Assembly: GCA_948567375.1 (NCBI GenBank)
Contig: OX419761.1
Span: 11,756,243-11,820,242 of the forward strand
Length of the DNA stretch: 64,000 bases
Source: Lunularia cruciata
Lineage: Eukaryota > Streptophyta > Marchantiopsida > Lunulariales > Lunulariaceae
Direction: 5' to 3'
Both the position numbers and the translations under genes were made by a program. Positions 34,373 through 46,492 of the stretch are shown piece after piece (the first letter of the stretch is position 1; each line of letters begins with the position of its first letter). The notes under the pieces were generated by a model, which was not told the DNA's origin, made no database searches, and worked only from the letters and a program-made list of their open reading frames with translations.

Positions 34373-37300
34373 TGTGGTACCCACATTTTTTTTGGATAGT
34401 TTTTAGGATATAAAGTGTCATTTTAAGTAAAAAAGGAGGTTATATGGAAGAGAATTGTTGTGTTTGGATCCAAAGTAAGAAGTCTGATCCAACCCAAGGA
34501 AGTAGACTTTGGATCAAAGGAAATGAAGACTTGGATCAGACTTGGAAGGATGGAAGTCCCCAAGTGAGGAAACTATGCATTGAAATGAGGAACCTAATTT
34601 GAGGATCCTTAATAACCTTGACTCAGGTCATACCAACCAAGAAGGTACACTTGAGAATGGTTACTTTGTGTGAGGATAAATTTTTAAAGTGTCAAGAGTA
34701 ATGCATGCAAAAGAGGTGATTCTTGATTGAAGTTCAACTAAAGAATTATTATGAAGAGTATAAAGACTTTGTCTTTATACTCTTCACAATCCAAAGAGTA
34801 TAAAATTGAGACTTTGTCAAGGAGAGTCTGCAATGTTGAATGATTATCTTGTACTTTTGCATAGTTTCAAGAATCAAAGTAGAGTTGATAACTGAATCAT
34901 GGGATAACTATGTGCAAGCCAAGTGTGAAAGACTATAACACAATGCCATTCAAGGGGGTAAGACATGTTTTGGCCATCTTAGTCCAAAATCCAATTATTA
35001 GATAAGTTGATATGATAGCCCAATTTGAGGTCTTGAGTTGACTTTGGATCACATTTTTGGCATGGAACTGGAGTCTTAGTTTTCCAAGCTTCATGATAGA
35101 AATCACAACCAGTAATTGTGAAGATGGTTCAAATGAGGAGGGGAAAAGAGGAAACCTGGCTTCATGGGTTGAAGTGGATTGAAGGTTAAGTTTTAGGAAG
35201 GAATGCAAGAGAGCTTACATGGATCACCTTTGATTAGAAGTGTGATCCTATGGAAGAAATAGAGGAACTAAAGGCTTCCTTCAATGAACCTCGGAAGAAG
35301 AATGGGTATAAGGTAGATACATATGTAGACCTAGTTTGGCAAAGTATAGTTGGGGCCATGATGACCATGGCCATGGTGAAGCTGGATTGGATGACATAGG
35401 TAATGAAGCAATAGGCAGTCTTTTTCCATCTCATGTTTGTAAAAGAGAGTGTGAACCGGGTAGGGTGTTTCTACCTAAGGACAAGGCAAATGATAGTATA
35501 GTGGAGGATGGATTGGCCACCTCACTACTTTGTGCCTTTTGCAGCCCATTATTATCGAGGACTCAATTTTCTTAGCTTGGAGGAACGACGATAGATGGTA
35601 TCACATTTTCATCTGGATTTGCATTGGGATGCAAATGATGAAGAGAATCAATATATAGGAGAAGTTAAGGAGAGTGATCAGAACTTTTCCAAAACTAGTG
35701 AGAGAAGACTTTGATGGTTCTAGTTCCTCGATTGAAGAAGAGGAGCAGACCCAAGAACACAATGTCTCCATCAAAGAAGAGAGTTACTTGGAGATTGAAC
35801 CCAAGTCAAGTTGTGGCAATGGTCATCTGTCATCATGGGCAAAGGAAGAAGAAAAAGAAGATGAGTCCAATGATGAGGACTCTAAAGAGAAAGGAGTCAA
35901 CTAGCAAGAGCAAGGGAGAACTTGAGGTTTAGCAGCCAGTGGAGGAGGTGGCTGAAGAAGGATTGAATTGGGGTTTTTGTGAAGAGATAGAGAGAATGGA
36001 GGGTGGAGACACTACTTGCATTGACCTGCCAAAAGACAATCTCCAAAGGGGGAGGAGGACTAGTTCAAGATCATACTCCAAAGAGGAGCATGATCTTGAC
36101 AACTCACCAAGACTATACATGCCAAACCAAGAGAGCTTGCAAAAGAGGAGGAGAGCTTGGAAGATGTCAGCCTGAAGGTATGAAGATCAAGACTTTAGGT
36201 TGTTGCACATGCAACAGTCTTGGAAGAGAAAGGAGAACCCAATAATAATACATTGCAAGGCTTATCAAGTGTGGTCTATCCTTTGTTATTGTATTTGAAG
36301 GAAAGGATGTAGGAGTCAAAGGAGGAGCATCTAGAGTAAAGAATGAGCTTTAGATGGTGAAGGTATTCAATAGAGAGATCTTGCAATTGAAGGTAAGATT
36401 GGCCAAGAGTGAAGGTGAAGCCAAAGTTCTTCAAGTGGAGGTGGCAATCTGACAACCGAGCGTCAATGACTTCAAAGGAAGCTTTGAACAATGTGATAGT
36501 CACTTGGAGTGCCAAAAAATAGGAACTAAGGAGAAAAAGGAGGAGCTCAAAAAGTTACAAAAGAACTTCAATTACACCCAGACCAAATTGAATCATCATA
36601 AAGATCAAATGCATGAATCCAAATTTATTGAACAAGCTTTGGATGAACTCAGGCAAGTAGTGGCAGATCAAGCTTGGCAAAAGGAGCTTGCAAGTAGAGT
36701 GTGTGAGGAGCAAGGGTTATAGGATTTGGTGAAGCATGCCAAGGGCCAAGTTGTTCAAGAGGAAGTAAAAAGAAAGAAGATGGAGGTGAAGCAAGCTGAG
36801 GAGTTGCAACTACTTCATACAAAGTTGGAAGAGGAGGTGACCCAAGGTGAGTAACTCTTAGCAAAGGAAGGATCGGGTACAATTTGTGAAGTCACTATCC
36901 AATTGAAGGCAATACTCAATACTGAAGCCAAGACAAAGCTAGAAAAAGGCCTACTTGCACAAACTCAAATTTTTAGTGTCGGATACAAGAAGGAGGAAGG
37001 TAAAGGATGTAGATTTGAACAGTTTGGTAATTCACCAAGATGGAGTAGATAGGAAGATAATAGAGGTAGAAGATAATGTATGCCTTAGACTAGATCTGAT
37101 GAAGACTAATATAGGTGACCTCACTCATACTCTGAGTGAGAATAAAGGAACCAGACCAAAAGGAGTCAAAGTCAGAGTGCATGTGACTTTGGGTGAGTTA
37201 TCTGAATCATTTGAACTAGTTAGAATAGAAAAGGAAAAGTTAGATAGGACACTTGTGACTTCAGTCTTAGTACAAACTGAAGATGTAACTACAATAGATG

Positions 37301-38168
37301 TAGATCTAGAAGTAGATGATGAATCCAAAGTGCAGGAGACACTTGCAGTTGATTTGGGTGAGGAAGCCCAAGGCATAGTAGTACTTGGATCAGATTAAAG
37401 TTACAGATTTAAAGTGGTAGAATGAAGTTTCATATCTGAAGATTTGTAGAGAATAGAGAAGTAGTTTTGATAGTTTTTATAACTACAAAGTGGAATGCCT
37501 AATTACAACAGCCATTCATAGTATTATGTATTTAGTATTGAATAGAGGTTGAGTACAACAAAGTGTTGGATCAGCACTCATTGTTTTGCTTAATTCTGAA
37601 TATGAGTCTTTTGCTTTCACTTGTGAGTGTATGGAGAAGTTTGGATTGCAATTGAGAGTTTGTTAGATGTTGGATTTGCAACTTTGCATTTCATTGTGTG
37701 TGTTTGATCCTAAATGGAGCACATCCAAAGCAATGCCTTGATAGATCTGTGAGAATTGGATTATTGGTAGTATTTTTCATTTGTGATTGCAGGTAAGAGA
37801 CTAATGCAAAGTCATTTTGGACAAGGAAGTTGCACCTTTGATGGAGGGGTGGAATGCAATTATGAGGCAAAGTCATTTGTGGTAAATTAACCTTCTTCAT
37901 CTCAACTGAATCATCACAATTGAGATCAAATTGGAAAGTAATTGCAGAATTGTGATTCTGAGTGACCTTTGTTTGTGGCAAGACTATTGTTGAGCATTTT
38001 TTACTCTCTTTTGGGTGTGGTTTCTATCCAAGTGGCTAAAGATGTAATCTAGAAGAACTGTATTGTTACTATTTACATTTTTATTTGACCATTCCTGACC
38101 GGTATCTCTATGGGCACAAATGATAACTCAATTACTAATACAAAAGTGATACTTGTTGGGTTGTCACA
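34373..38168 (+). mobile_element. TG...CA element copy d, inverted relative to c
   Basis: About 3.8 kb. It begins tgtggtacccacattt at 34373 and ends gggttgtcaca at 38168. It is inserted in RNase H of X, which resumes at 38169, but I see no clean target-site duplication (gcaac before, ataaa after). Identity to copy c is high near the 5' end; for example ggatccaaagtaagaagtc occurs in both. Confidence 0.8.
35178..37398 (+). pseudogene. Decayed acidic/coiled-coil ORF of element d
   Basis: Plus-strand relic colinear with that of element c. Pieces: 35336-35640 with FVPFAAHYYRGLNFL after a frameshift; 35674-35904, an acidic Ser/Glu/Lys-rich stretch; 36504-36722, a helical segment (KLQKNFNYTQTKLNHHKDQ) that matches MQKNFDYAQMELNHWKDQ in copy c; 36955-37398, the longest open piece, 147 codons, ending in TSVLVQTEDVT and an acidic tail. 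Stops separate the pieces. No catalytic or nucleic-acid-binding motif is visible. Confidence 0.6.
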
Positions 38169-38293
38169 ATAAATCATTTCAAAAATTCATTAGAGGCCAA
38201 GTATATTTCCTATCAAGGAAATTATTTAGCTACAATGTGGGCAATAGCACATTTCTAATGTTACTTGTTTGGGAATCCCTTCACTTGCATTAT
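38169..38293 (+). pseudogene. Element X, RNase H segment between d and the chromovirus
   Basis: Continues RNase H: INHFKNSLEAKY, then LATMWAIAHF, a stop, and CYLFGNPFTCI, which fits the usual LA.VWA..HFR.YL.G..F block. It is cut at 38294 by the LTR of the plus-strand chromovirus. The last five bases, attat, would be the left target-site copy of that LTR. Confidence 0.7.
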
Positions 38294-39229
38294 TGTAATA
38301 CCAATAGCTAGTCATATTATCTTTACATGCAAATTTTCTTGGTAGCATCTAGAAGGATGTTAGATATGATGGGCTAGGTAGACCAGATAAAGGTGTCACC
38401 AAAAGAGTACTTCTACTAAGAGTAGGAGCCAAAAATAGCCTAGGATTGTAATATCAATAACTAGACATATTATCTGGGGTTGAAAATTAACTTGGTAACA
38501 TCTGAAAGGATATTATAGATAATGGACTGAGTAGATCAGATAGAGGTATCACCAAAAGAATATTTCTACTAATAGGGTAGGAGCCAAAAATACTCAACTT
38601 TAGAGCCAATTTTAGAGGCCTAAATAGATAAATTAGACCTTGAAAATGTGTTGAATTCCCCCCTTATTTGTCTTATCAAGAGCTTTCCAATGGTACTTCA
38701 CCATTGTAATTTTGAGATTCTTATATGAAGATTCTCTAAAGATTCTCTATAATCAAAGCTTGTTTGACCAACAAGATAAGACTAAGGTGCTCATATTTGT
38801 TGATGCATAGCAATGATAACTTTGGGTATTGTTGCCATGGCTACTATTCTATCAAACTACCTAAAATTTATCTCAATTAACATGTAGATGCAACACATCA
38901 ACCATTCTCCATAAGTTACAATTGGAAGTACCAAGGGTTCATCAAACAAGGTGATTGCATTCCAAAAAATTTGCCCAAAGCATGAGGTGAAAAATTATGT
39001 GAAATGATGCTTAAACCTACATGTCACCCATACCTACAATTAATCTAAGGATAGAGCTCACTATCATATCACTAATCCATGTATTTGATCCAAGGGTGGA
39101 CGTTTGTTTGAGGGAATCCTCTTTGCTATATAATAAAGGCAAGCTGCTCCTTTGAGGCATTGGAGTATTGAATGTGAAGCTTTGTGTTTTTGTGTTTCTC
39201 TTAAGGTCTCTTATCTTTAGAAAATTACA
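38294..39229 (+). mobile_element. 5' LTR of the plus-strand chromovirus
   Basis: 936 bp from tgtaatacc to ttaca, followed by one base and the primer site. The same LTR occurs at 46493 (+) and 50338-51066 (-). Its first 310 bases hold two tandem versions of one unit, starting with gtaataccaatagctag (38295) and gtaatatcaataactag (38448), period about 153 bp. About 230 bp (38792-39020) is absent from the other two copies. A TATA-like ctatataataaa lies near 39127. Confidence 0.85.
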
Positions 39230-39230
39230 A

Positions 39231-39245
39231 TGGTATTAGAGTAGG
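39231..39245 (+). promoter_or_regulatory. Primer binding site, initiator tRNA-Met type
   Basis: tggtattagagtagg, close to the usual tggtatcagagc, one base after the LTR end. Confidence 0.85.
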
Positions 39246-39789
39246 TGTTTCAATTCAAGAGAGTGGATCATCCTTCTTGGAGGAACATGGGTTATTGAGA
39301 TTGAGTAATTTTGAGGATAGAAACTTTAGTGCAATTGATAGATTAGGAGTGTGTTAGAGATGGAGGCTATGGGAGAAAAATATCCAACACCTTGCTTTCT
39401 ATTCTCAAATCTGTTCCACATCAAAATTATATACATCTAGTGTGAACAAGGGAGAGTATATCTTGTTTTTTATTTTGGAGTAGAGTTCATGGATATTGTG
39501 ATGACTTCACCTAATCTAATGATTTTGCCTATAGTGATCTACAATAGAGAGTAGGATTCAGTAATCTAGATTTTGTTATGATGTATCAGAATATACCAAA
39601 TCCTCTCAACACTCAAAGACTAAAAGTAGTGTTTAGGGATTTTTAATCTGCATATTTGGTGAAGAATATTATCAATAAGTGATAGACTCTAAAGTCCCAA
39701 TGGTAGTCCCAATAGTCCATACTCCCTCTTGAGTGATCATATTTTACCCTTTATTGAAGTAGAAAGTATTAATTGAGCAGTTGCTATGT

Positions 39790-40760
39790 GTAAGAATCAT
39801 GGATCCATAGTTGCACAACTTGATGCAAGGAATGCAGGGGATGTTGAATGAGTTTTGGAAAATCAAGATGGCCATGGAGCCAATGCAAAATCAAATATGT
39901 ACCTTCAAGAATGATGAAGCAATGCATGAAGGAGAGTCATCTTAGTACTAGTGGCCAAAGTACATGGAGAGTCACTCATGCCAATACCACTGACCCCAGT
40001 CAATAATGAGGCCACATTGCTATTATGGATGAAGAAGACAACAAGGAATAATGTTCCATGGGAGTACTGGAGAACTAGATTTCAAGAATGAATCAATATT
40101 TTTTATTTTTCATAATCAAAATCACTGGTCATTCTGTAGGCATGTTTTCTGTGGATACTTGACCAACAAAGCACTCACAGGTACAATGCTTGGAAATGAT
40201 CAATGTTGGCAAAAGAAGGGAGGTCACTTGGATGGTCATGTAGGAAGGGTTGTTGAAGAACTTCCAATCCGTGGATTCTATGCAAATGGTCTGAACCCAA
40301 CTATGGGGGTTAAAATAGAAGGACAATGTAAAAGAATACATGGAAGCATTCCTTGATCTACATGTCATAAAAATTGACATGAGTCCAATAGAAGCTTTGG
40401 AAAATTTCAAACATGGGTTAAAAGAGCAAATTTGCCAAGAAGTAATGGTACAAAACTCTCACTCAATTCTTGAAGCCATTGCTTGTGCCCAAAGAATAGC
40501 AAAGGCACTTGGAAGTGGTGAAGGAGTAGTCTCAAGTTGACATTATTAGGCAAAAACAAAACATTTTGGTAAACCAATTCCTATGGAATTTGGCAACATT
40601 TGGTTCCAAGAATGAGGAGCATGATTGATCCAAGGAGAATGTGGACGGGTCAAAGAAAGGAGAGATGGGGTCCCATGAGGAGAAGGGACTCAAGCATAAC
40701 AACATCATTATTACAATTGAAGTTGAGTTGTGCACCTAGCCTTCAATTGTCATACTCATT
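39790..40760 (+). pseudogene. Chromovirus gag relic
   Basis: Matches the gag of the minus-strand copy: a VHGESLMP block (about 39965), a NNEATLLLWMKK block (about 40005), NGLNPTM-like and DLHVIKIDMSP blocks, and EALENFKHGLKEQICQEV (40340-40540). A degenerate zinc-knuckle stretch (YYN, stop, VVHLAFNC) lies near 40700-40745, with both N-terminal cysteines lost. Stops and frameshifts throughout. Confidence 0.7.
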
Positions 40761-40917
40761 TTCTTAGAGGCCCTCAACCTCCATATAGGCAATTTTTGAA
40801 CAATGTGGAAAGACAAATGGAAGAGTAAGATGCAAAAATCACATTGAAAAATGAAGATTGCCAATAAATGTACCTTGCAGCCTTATTGGCTCAATGGAGA
40901 AGCAAAAAAGCGAGTGA

Positions 40918-42900
40918 ATGAAGAGGACAAATATGGAGAGATTGAGGAAGACAAACTCACCATTTATTATCATACATCGAGTCCTAGGAGGCAATGAGGT
41001 AAAAGTATTGATAGACCTTGGAGGAATAGAGAACTTCTTGTCTTGCTCTATTGCAATAAGGTTGGGGATGGATCTAGAGAAGGATGAGAATAAAGAAGTA
41101 GAATTACCTCATGGGCAAATAGAAAGTATTGAGTTGTTACCTAGAAAAGTAACACTCTTTGTAAGAGAATATCAAGAAACAATTGAGTGGCTAGTGATAT
41201 GGTTAGCTCCATTATGATGTAATCTTAGGTATGTCATGGATGAAGCACCATAGCCACATGGTTGATTGGAGGAAAAAAGTAGTGAGAACTAGCCAATGGA
41301 AGATCATTGGGATTAAAGAGAGTGCAAACATGTAGGAACTACCTCTCTATGTCATAGGGACAACAATTATCTATAAGATAGGTAGCTTTTTATGGGCCTA
41401 ATAAGATAAGTCCAGAGTGTACAACTCAATGAACAAGTTTGTGAGAAATTGAAAGATGTGATCAATGAGTTTCAAGATGTCTTCACGGATGACTTATCTT
41501 CAAGATTACCACCAAAAAGGAGAGTAGATCATAAAATCAAGATAATTCTTGGAAAGACATTTCCTTATAAGGACCCATATAGTCTATCACCTCATGAGTG
41601 GGAGGAGTGTAAGGCTCAAATTAATGATATTTTGCAAAAAGATTTTATCCAACCCAACATATCACCATCTAGGGCTCTTGTCTTGTTTGTGATGGAAAAA
41701 GATGGCATAATGCATGTGCATTGACTATTGGAGCCTAAATTAACAAAAAACAAAGAGCAAATACCCCTTACCCCGCATAGATGACCTATTTGATCAACTC
41801 AATGGAGCAAAACACTTCACCAAACTTGATCTATGGAGCAATTACAACCAAATCTGAATTATAGAGGAAGACGTCCGCAAAATTACCTTTCAAACAAGGT
41901 ATGGTCACTTTGAGCACCTAGTGATGCCATTTGGCCTCACCAACACACTAGTCACTTTCATGAGTTTGATGAATATCATACTTTGTCCATATTTGAAAAA
42001 AAATTTATCGTTTTCCTAGATGATATTCTTATTTATTGTAGGACAATGATGTAACACAAGCAACATCTAAGAGAAGTCCTCTAGCTTCTACAACAAAATC
42101 AATTGTATGCAAAAATCTCAAATTGCATCATGGGCAAGTCTGAAATAGACTACTTGGGGCATAGAGTAAGTGTTGAAGGTATCCATGTGTTAATAGATAA
42201 AATAAAGGTGATTAAAAAATAGAGCATTCTAGAAGATCAGACTCAAATCAAGAGTTTCTTGAGATTGATGGGGTTCTATCATTGATTTGTCATGGACTTC
42301 TCTAATGTGGCATATCTTCTAACAAAAGTAATTGGCAAGAGGAAGAAGTGGATGTGAGGAACAACAAAAGAATTGGCCTTTTAGGATTGAAAGATGTATT
42401 ACTAAATGCTCCAATTTTGAAATAGTATAACCCAAAATGTCCAATCAAGTTAGCTATAGATGCATCAAGTGTAGCAATAATTGCAATCCTATAACAAGAG
42501 TGGTATGATAGATGGCACCCAATTGCATTTTTCTCTCAAAATTTGTTATTGGTAGAACACAACTATCACACCACCAAACAAGAAGAGTTGGCCATTGTCC
42601 TTCCAACCAAGCATTGGAAGCACTATCTTGGTGCAAAGATATTTATAGTGGAGACAGACCATAAACCTCTAGTCTACCTCAACACAAAAAGATCTATCTC
42701 ATCAATAGATTTGGTGGATGGAATAGAGACAAAGATTCAACATGACAATCACATATGTGGAAGGCAAGAAGCAACTTGCAGATGCATTTACTCAAATGTT
42801 TATGGCAAACAACTGATGGTAGAGGTCAAGATGAACCTTAAATTTTGGCCAAGGATTCTTGTTGCTATGGAAATTGACCCACAAATTGTAGGAGCTTGAT
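40918..42900 (+). pseudogene. Chromovirus protease, reverse transcriptase and RNase H relic
   Basis: Protease: VLIDLGGIENFLSCSIA at about 41005-41055, with Leu where Thr or Ser normally follows the catalytic Asp. RT: INEFQDVFTDDL (41461), PHEWEECKAQINDIL, FVMEKDG (41685), then after a frameshift [36 protein letters not shown], and FLDDILIY with FLDD at 42013-42024. RNase H: EELAIVLPTKHWKHYL and ETDHKPLVYL (42580-42675). Several stops and frameshifts. The order PR-RT-RH-IN is the Ty3/gypsy order. Confidence 0.85.
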
Positions 42901-42939
42901 CATCCAAAAACATCACCAATACCAAAGGACTTGCTTTTT

Positions 42940-44050
42940 GTGATGGCAAGTTATGGATCCCAAATGACACAAACATTAGAACCACCATCTTAGCATAATG
43001 TCATGATTCCACTATTATAGATCACACTGGAATGGACAAGACCTTAGACGCAGCCAAACACCATTACTATTGGTCCAAGATGAGCAACTATGTGATGGAA
43101 TAGGTTCAAAATTCTTATTCTATCAGCAAAATAAAGCTTCTAATCAAGCTATTGCATGACTCTTCAAACCCCTTCCTACTCCTACACAATATTAGGAACA
43201 AGTAAGCATGGATTTGGTTTGCAAATTGCCCAAGACCACCTCAAGGATTGATTCTATCATAGTCTTTGTTGACCAACTTAGCAAAATGATTCATATGCAT
43301 CCTACCACTAAGGACATGATTGCTCCACAATTAGCTCAGATGCAATTTTTCTCACCATAGATTGTCTCAAGTGCTCATCATTAATAAAGGCACTCAATTC
43401 ACCAATTTGTTTTGGAGAACACTCTTTGACTTCTTCAAACCAAATTGGCCATGTCCATGGCTTACCATCCATAGACTAATGGACAAATAAAGTAGGCTTA
43501 TTGCACTATTGAAGTCAAGCTCCCTGGCTTCACCAATGAGGAGCAAGAAAGGTGAGATACCTTACCCCCACTAGTGGAATTTGCATTACAACAATTCAAT
43601 GAATGTATCCACCTAGGCAGCCCCATTCTTCCTCATATATGGAGAGCATCCTTTCACACCTTTGAGCTTCTTGAAGATCTACCCAGTGGATACCAAGGAG
43701 GATACCATCAACATATTTGCTTCCAAAATTGAACAAGGGATGGAGAACGCCAAACACAATTTGTATATAGCTCAAAATTAATAAAAATAGTGTGCTAATA
43801 CACAACACCAACACATGGAGTTCAATAACAAAGATCAAGTATAGTTGTTAGCAGCAAGCCTCACATTAGTTGGTCCTCACAAGCTTAGACCTCATTTTAT
43901 TGGGCCTTTTCCCATCGTTCATCAAATTGGCACAATGGCCTATCACCTCAAGCTACCACCACACATGAAGATCCATCCAGTCTTCCATGTTTCTTTATTA
44001 TGCAAGTATGTACCCCAAATGCCTCAATTTTCTTCCATACTAGAAATTTG
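42940..44050 (+). pseudogene. Chromovirus integrase relic
   Basis: HDSTIIDHTGMDKTLDAAKHHYYW (split here: the His-His pair at 43000-43035) is the N-terminal zinc domain; the two Cys are damaged. The catalytic core shows a KLPKTTSRIDSIIVFVDQLSKM stretch from 43215, and later fragments. 43845-44051 holds the C-terminal GPFPIVHQIG and HPVFHVSLL blocks (KLRPHFIGPFPI, MKIHPVFHVSLLCKY). Confidence 0.8.
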
Positions 44051-44078
44051 ACCTTCTACAATACTCATTGATGACACG

Positions 44079-44217
44079 GAGGAATATGAAGTTCAATGCA
44101 TTCTCCAAAAATGCATCCGTGGTACTTGCCATTAGTGTGTGGAATATCTTGTACATTGGAAAGGGTATCCACTATATGAGACAACATGGGAGCCAATAGC
44201 CAACTTGACCAATGCAC
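44079..44217 (+). pseudogene. Integrase C-terminal chromodomain
   Basis: Reads EEYEVQCILQKCIRG, a stop codon, then VEYLVHWKGYPLYETTWEP and NLTNA. The YLVHWKGY and TTWEP boxes are diagnostic of the chromodomain that ends the integrase of chromoviruses and targets insertion to chromatin marks. The in-frame TAG at 44130 inactivates this copy. Confidence 0.85.
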
Positions 44218-44393
44218 TAGTGTCATGTTGTGCTTTGCGTAGCCCTTGAAAAAGTAAACTAATGTGGTTTATCTTTGTAAAGATGGAGTAGGTTGTATGA
44301 TGCATCCCACGGTTGAGCTATTGCCATGTGAGCAATCTATTTACATGTATACAATTGGCTACATGGATTATGGTCTTATCTTCTTTGAGAGTT

Positions 44394-44395
<2 letters not shown>

Positions 44396-44424
<29 letters not shown>
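44396..44424. repeat. TA microsatellite
   Basis: About 14 TA units, in the 3' non-coding part after the chromodomain. Confidence 0.95.
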
Positions 44425-44426
<2 letters not shown>

Positions 44427-44468
44427 TGGAGAGTTGGGTGGAAGGTGTGTCTTGAGCGGGAGGAGGAT

Positions 44469-46478
44469 GTTGAGAGTGAGAGTTGTAGCAAATCATGGAG
44501 GCCAAGCATCAAAGAGAGCAATTGATTAGGAGATATCCCATGCTCCCAATCTACCATTCCTAAATTATTTCTCATTAGGCTTCAGATTCTGCACCATGAT
44601 GGCTTATGTGATTGGATGGTGGCACGTTTTAGAGCAATATTCATATAGTAGATGATGCAAAACCCATATCCTATTGTCCTTTTGGTGCTTACATACAAGC
44701 AAGTATGGGACTTGACAATCTATGTGCTCTTGTAGTTGGAGAATGACTCAATTTGTATCATGAGCTTCAAGATGGAGTTGTGGGATCCACTTGTCAAAAA
44801 GTGAAGAGGCTAAATGACAAAATTGCAAGAGATTGGATTCCAAGAAAAACTCAGGAGTTTTTCAACCATCAAGGGAGTTTAGGGAGGGCATCCAAGAAGA
44901 GAGGACCATGGTTGGAGAGAAGCGTTGATAAACTATAATTTGGAGACTAATTTGAGTCAATTCTTTGGGAAATATGATTGATTGAGTCAAGGGAGGTAAA
45001 ATGCATATCTAGGAGCACAAAACAGGTTATTTAGAGAGCTTCATGAGACATCTTCATGATTTTTCAATTGAGTTGGTGAGTTGACAAAGTGCTTGTAATA
45101 ATGAGCTCAAGAAATATTAGATTTTGATCAATCTCATATCAGATCTGGCCAATTGAAGTTGGAGCTTTGGAAAGTGAGCAGTTGGAGATGACATTCTGAT
45201 TAGGTGTGAAGATTTGGTCATTCATAAAGTTCTGGTCCGAATCACCTTGTAAAAATTTCCAATATTTTTGGTGGCTAGATTTTTCACTTCTATGCAAAGG
45301 TTTCATGTGTGAATTCCTCAAATAGGCAATTCAGGGTCAATAGAGCTCACAAGTTAGCACAACTTAGGAATTGATCCATATCTAGAGTTTGGGGTTGGAT
45401 TAGGGTACCAAAATTTACAGAGATTTAAAAAAAGGCACAAAAAGCTCTTGTGAAAAATTTGGTTAACTTTGGGTCCATGGAGAGTGAGAGTTGATGCAAT
45501 AAACTCTATTGAAAATATTATCATAAGCTTGGGAGAGCATTTCTATCTTTTATCATCAAGATTGAGTGTTTATTGAGTGTTATATCTCTTGTTTGTGTGT
45601 TTATGACTGAGGATTTTAGATTTCTGGAGTTTTTGTGAGGATTAGGTACACCTCTCATCCAAAAATCTAGGGAAAATTACCTAGAACCAAGAGCAAACCC
45701 TAAATTAGAGATTTCAAAATTAGGGTAAAAATTTTTAAATGCCAAGTTTGAGAGCTTTTCAAGGGAGCTGTAGTGATCAAATTGTGGTTTATTTATATCA
45801 TTGGAAAGCTTAGCTCATAGGCTTTCCGTTGAATCCTAGAACATTGTAATACAAGTTACATAAAGAAAGTTATGCACATATGCGTTACATAAGATTTTCC
45901 TCATCAATAAGATATTAGGATCACTCCACTTGGAGAACAAATTAGATGAAGGCTGAAGTTTATATTGGAGGAAGCTTGGAGTACAAGTTGAAATTGGCTT
46001 CACGATAGAGTAAGAGGGCTCTGAATCTCAATTTTGACAAAAAGTATAGAGAATTGCTATTGGATTCTTGTGATTGGATCCTCTTTGTGCTTGCATGTTT
46101 GTTTGTATGCCCAATTGGTTTGGATTGGTGTGTGTGCATTGTGCTTAGGTTCTTTCCTTCTAGGAGTGTTATGTATTTCTCCTTGGTAATTTTGGAAGTG
46201 ATGACCGGTAAACCAAGAGTGTGTGTTATGATGACAGGTTAGGTTGCCTATTACTACTCTACTCGATAGCAAGAATACTAAAACCTAGAGTGAAGTTTTC
46301 TATTGGTTGGGATCTATGCACGCTCAAAGTAGTTGGGATAGGTTTACCTCCATCCTCTGATCTATAGGCTCCACAGCTAGGTACCTTGTGTGTTTTAAGA
46401 GAGAGAAAATTAAAGTATGACATCGGTGATAGCGAAATCTTTTGAGCAACAGCTTTGCAATGAGGACATTACATCTTA
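44469..46478 (+). repeat. LTR-like segment between the chromodomain and the 3' LTR
   Basis: About 2 kb. It starts with tgttgagagtgagagttg directly after the purine tract gagcgggaggagga (44455-44468), which looks like a polypurine tract followed by an LTR start. Most of it (44813-46270) is repeated at 1-970. The last 80 bases lead into a second purine tract at 46479. It is either the 3' untranslated region of this chromovirus or an LTR from another element joined here; no target-site duplication is visible. Confidence 0.55.
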
Positions 46479-46492
46479 AAGGAGAGAGATTT
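46479..46492 (+). promoter_or_regulatory. Polypurine tract of the plus-strand chromovirus
   Basis: aaaggagagaga directly before the LTR start tgtaatac. Confidence 0.7.

Noticed and set aside
44313..44575. ORFs rich in Ile and Tyr around 44400
   Set aside because: Produced by the TA microsatellite.
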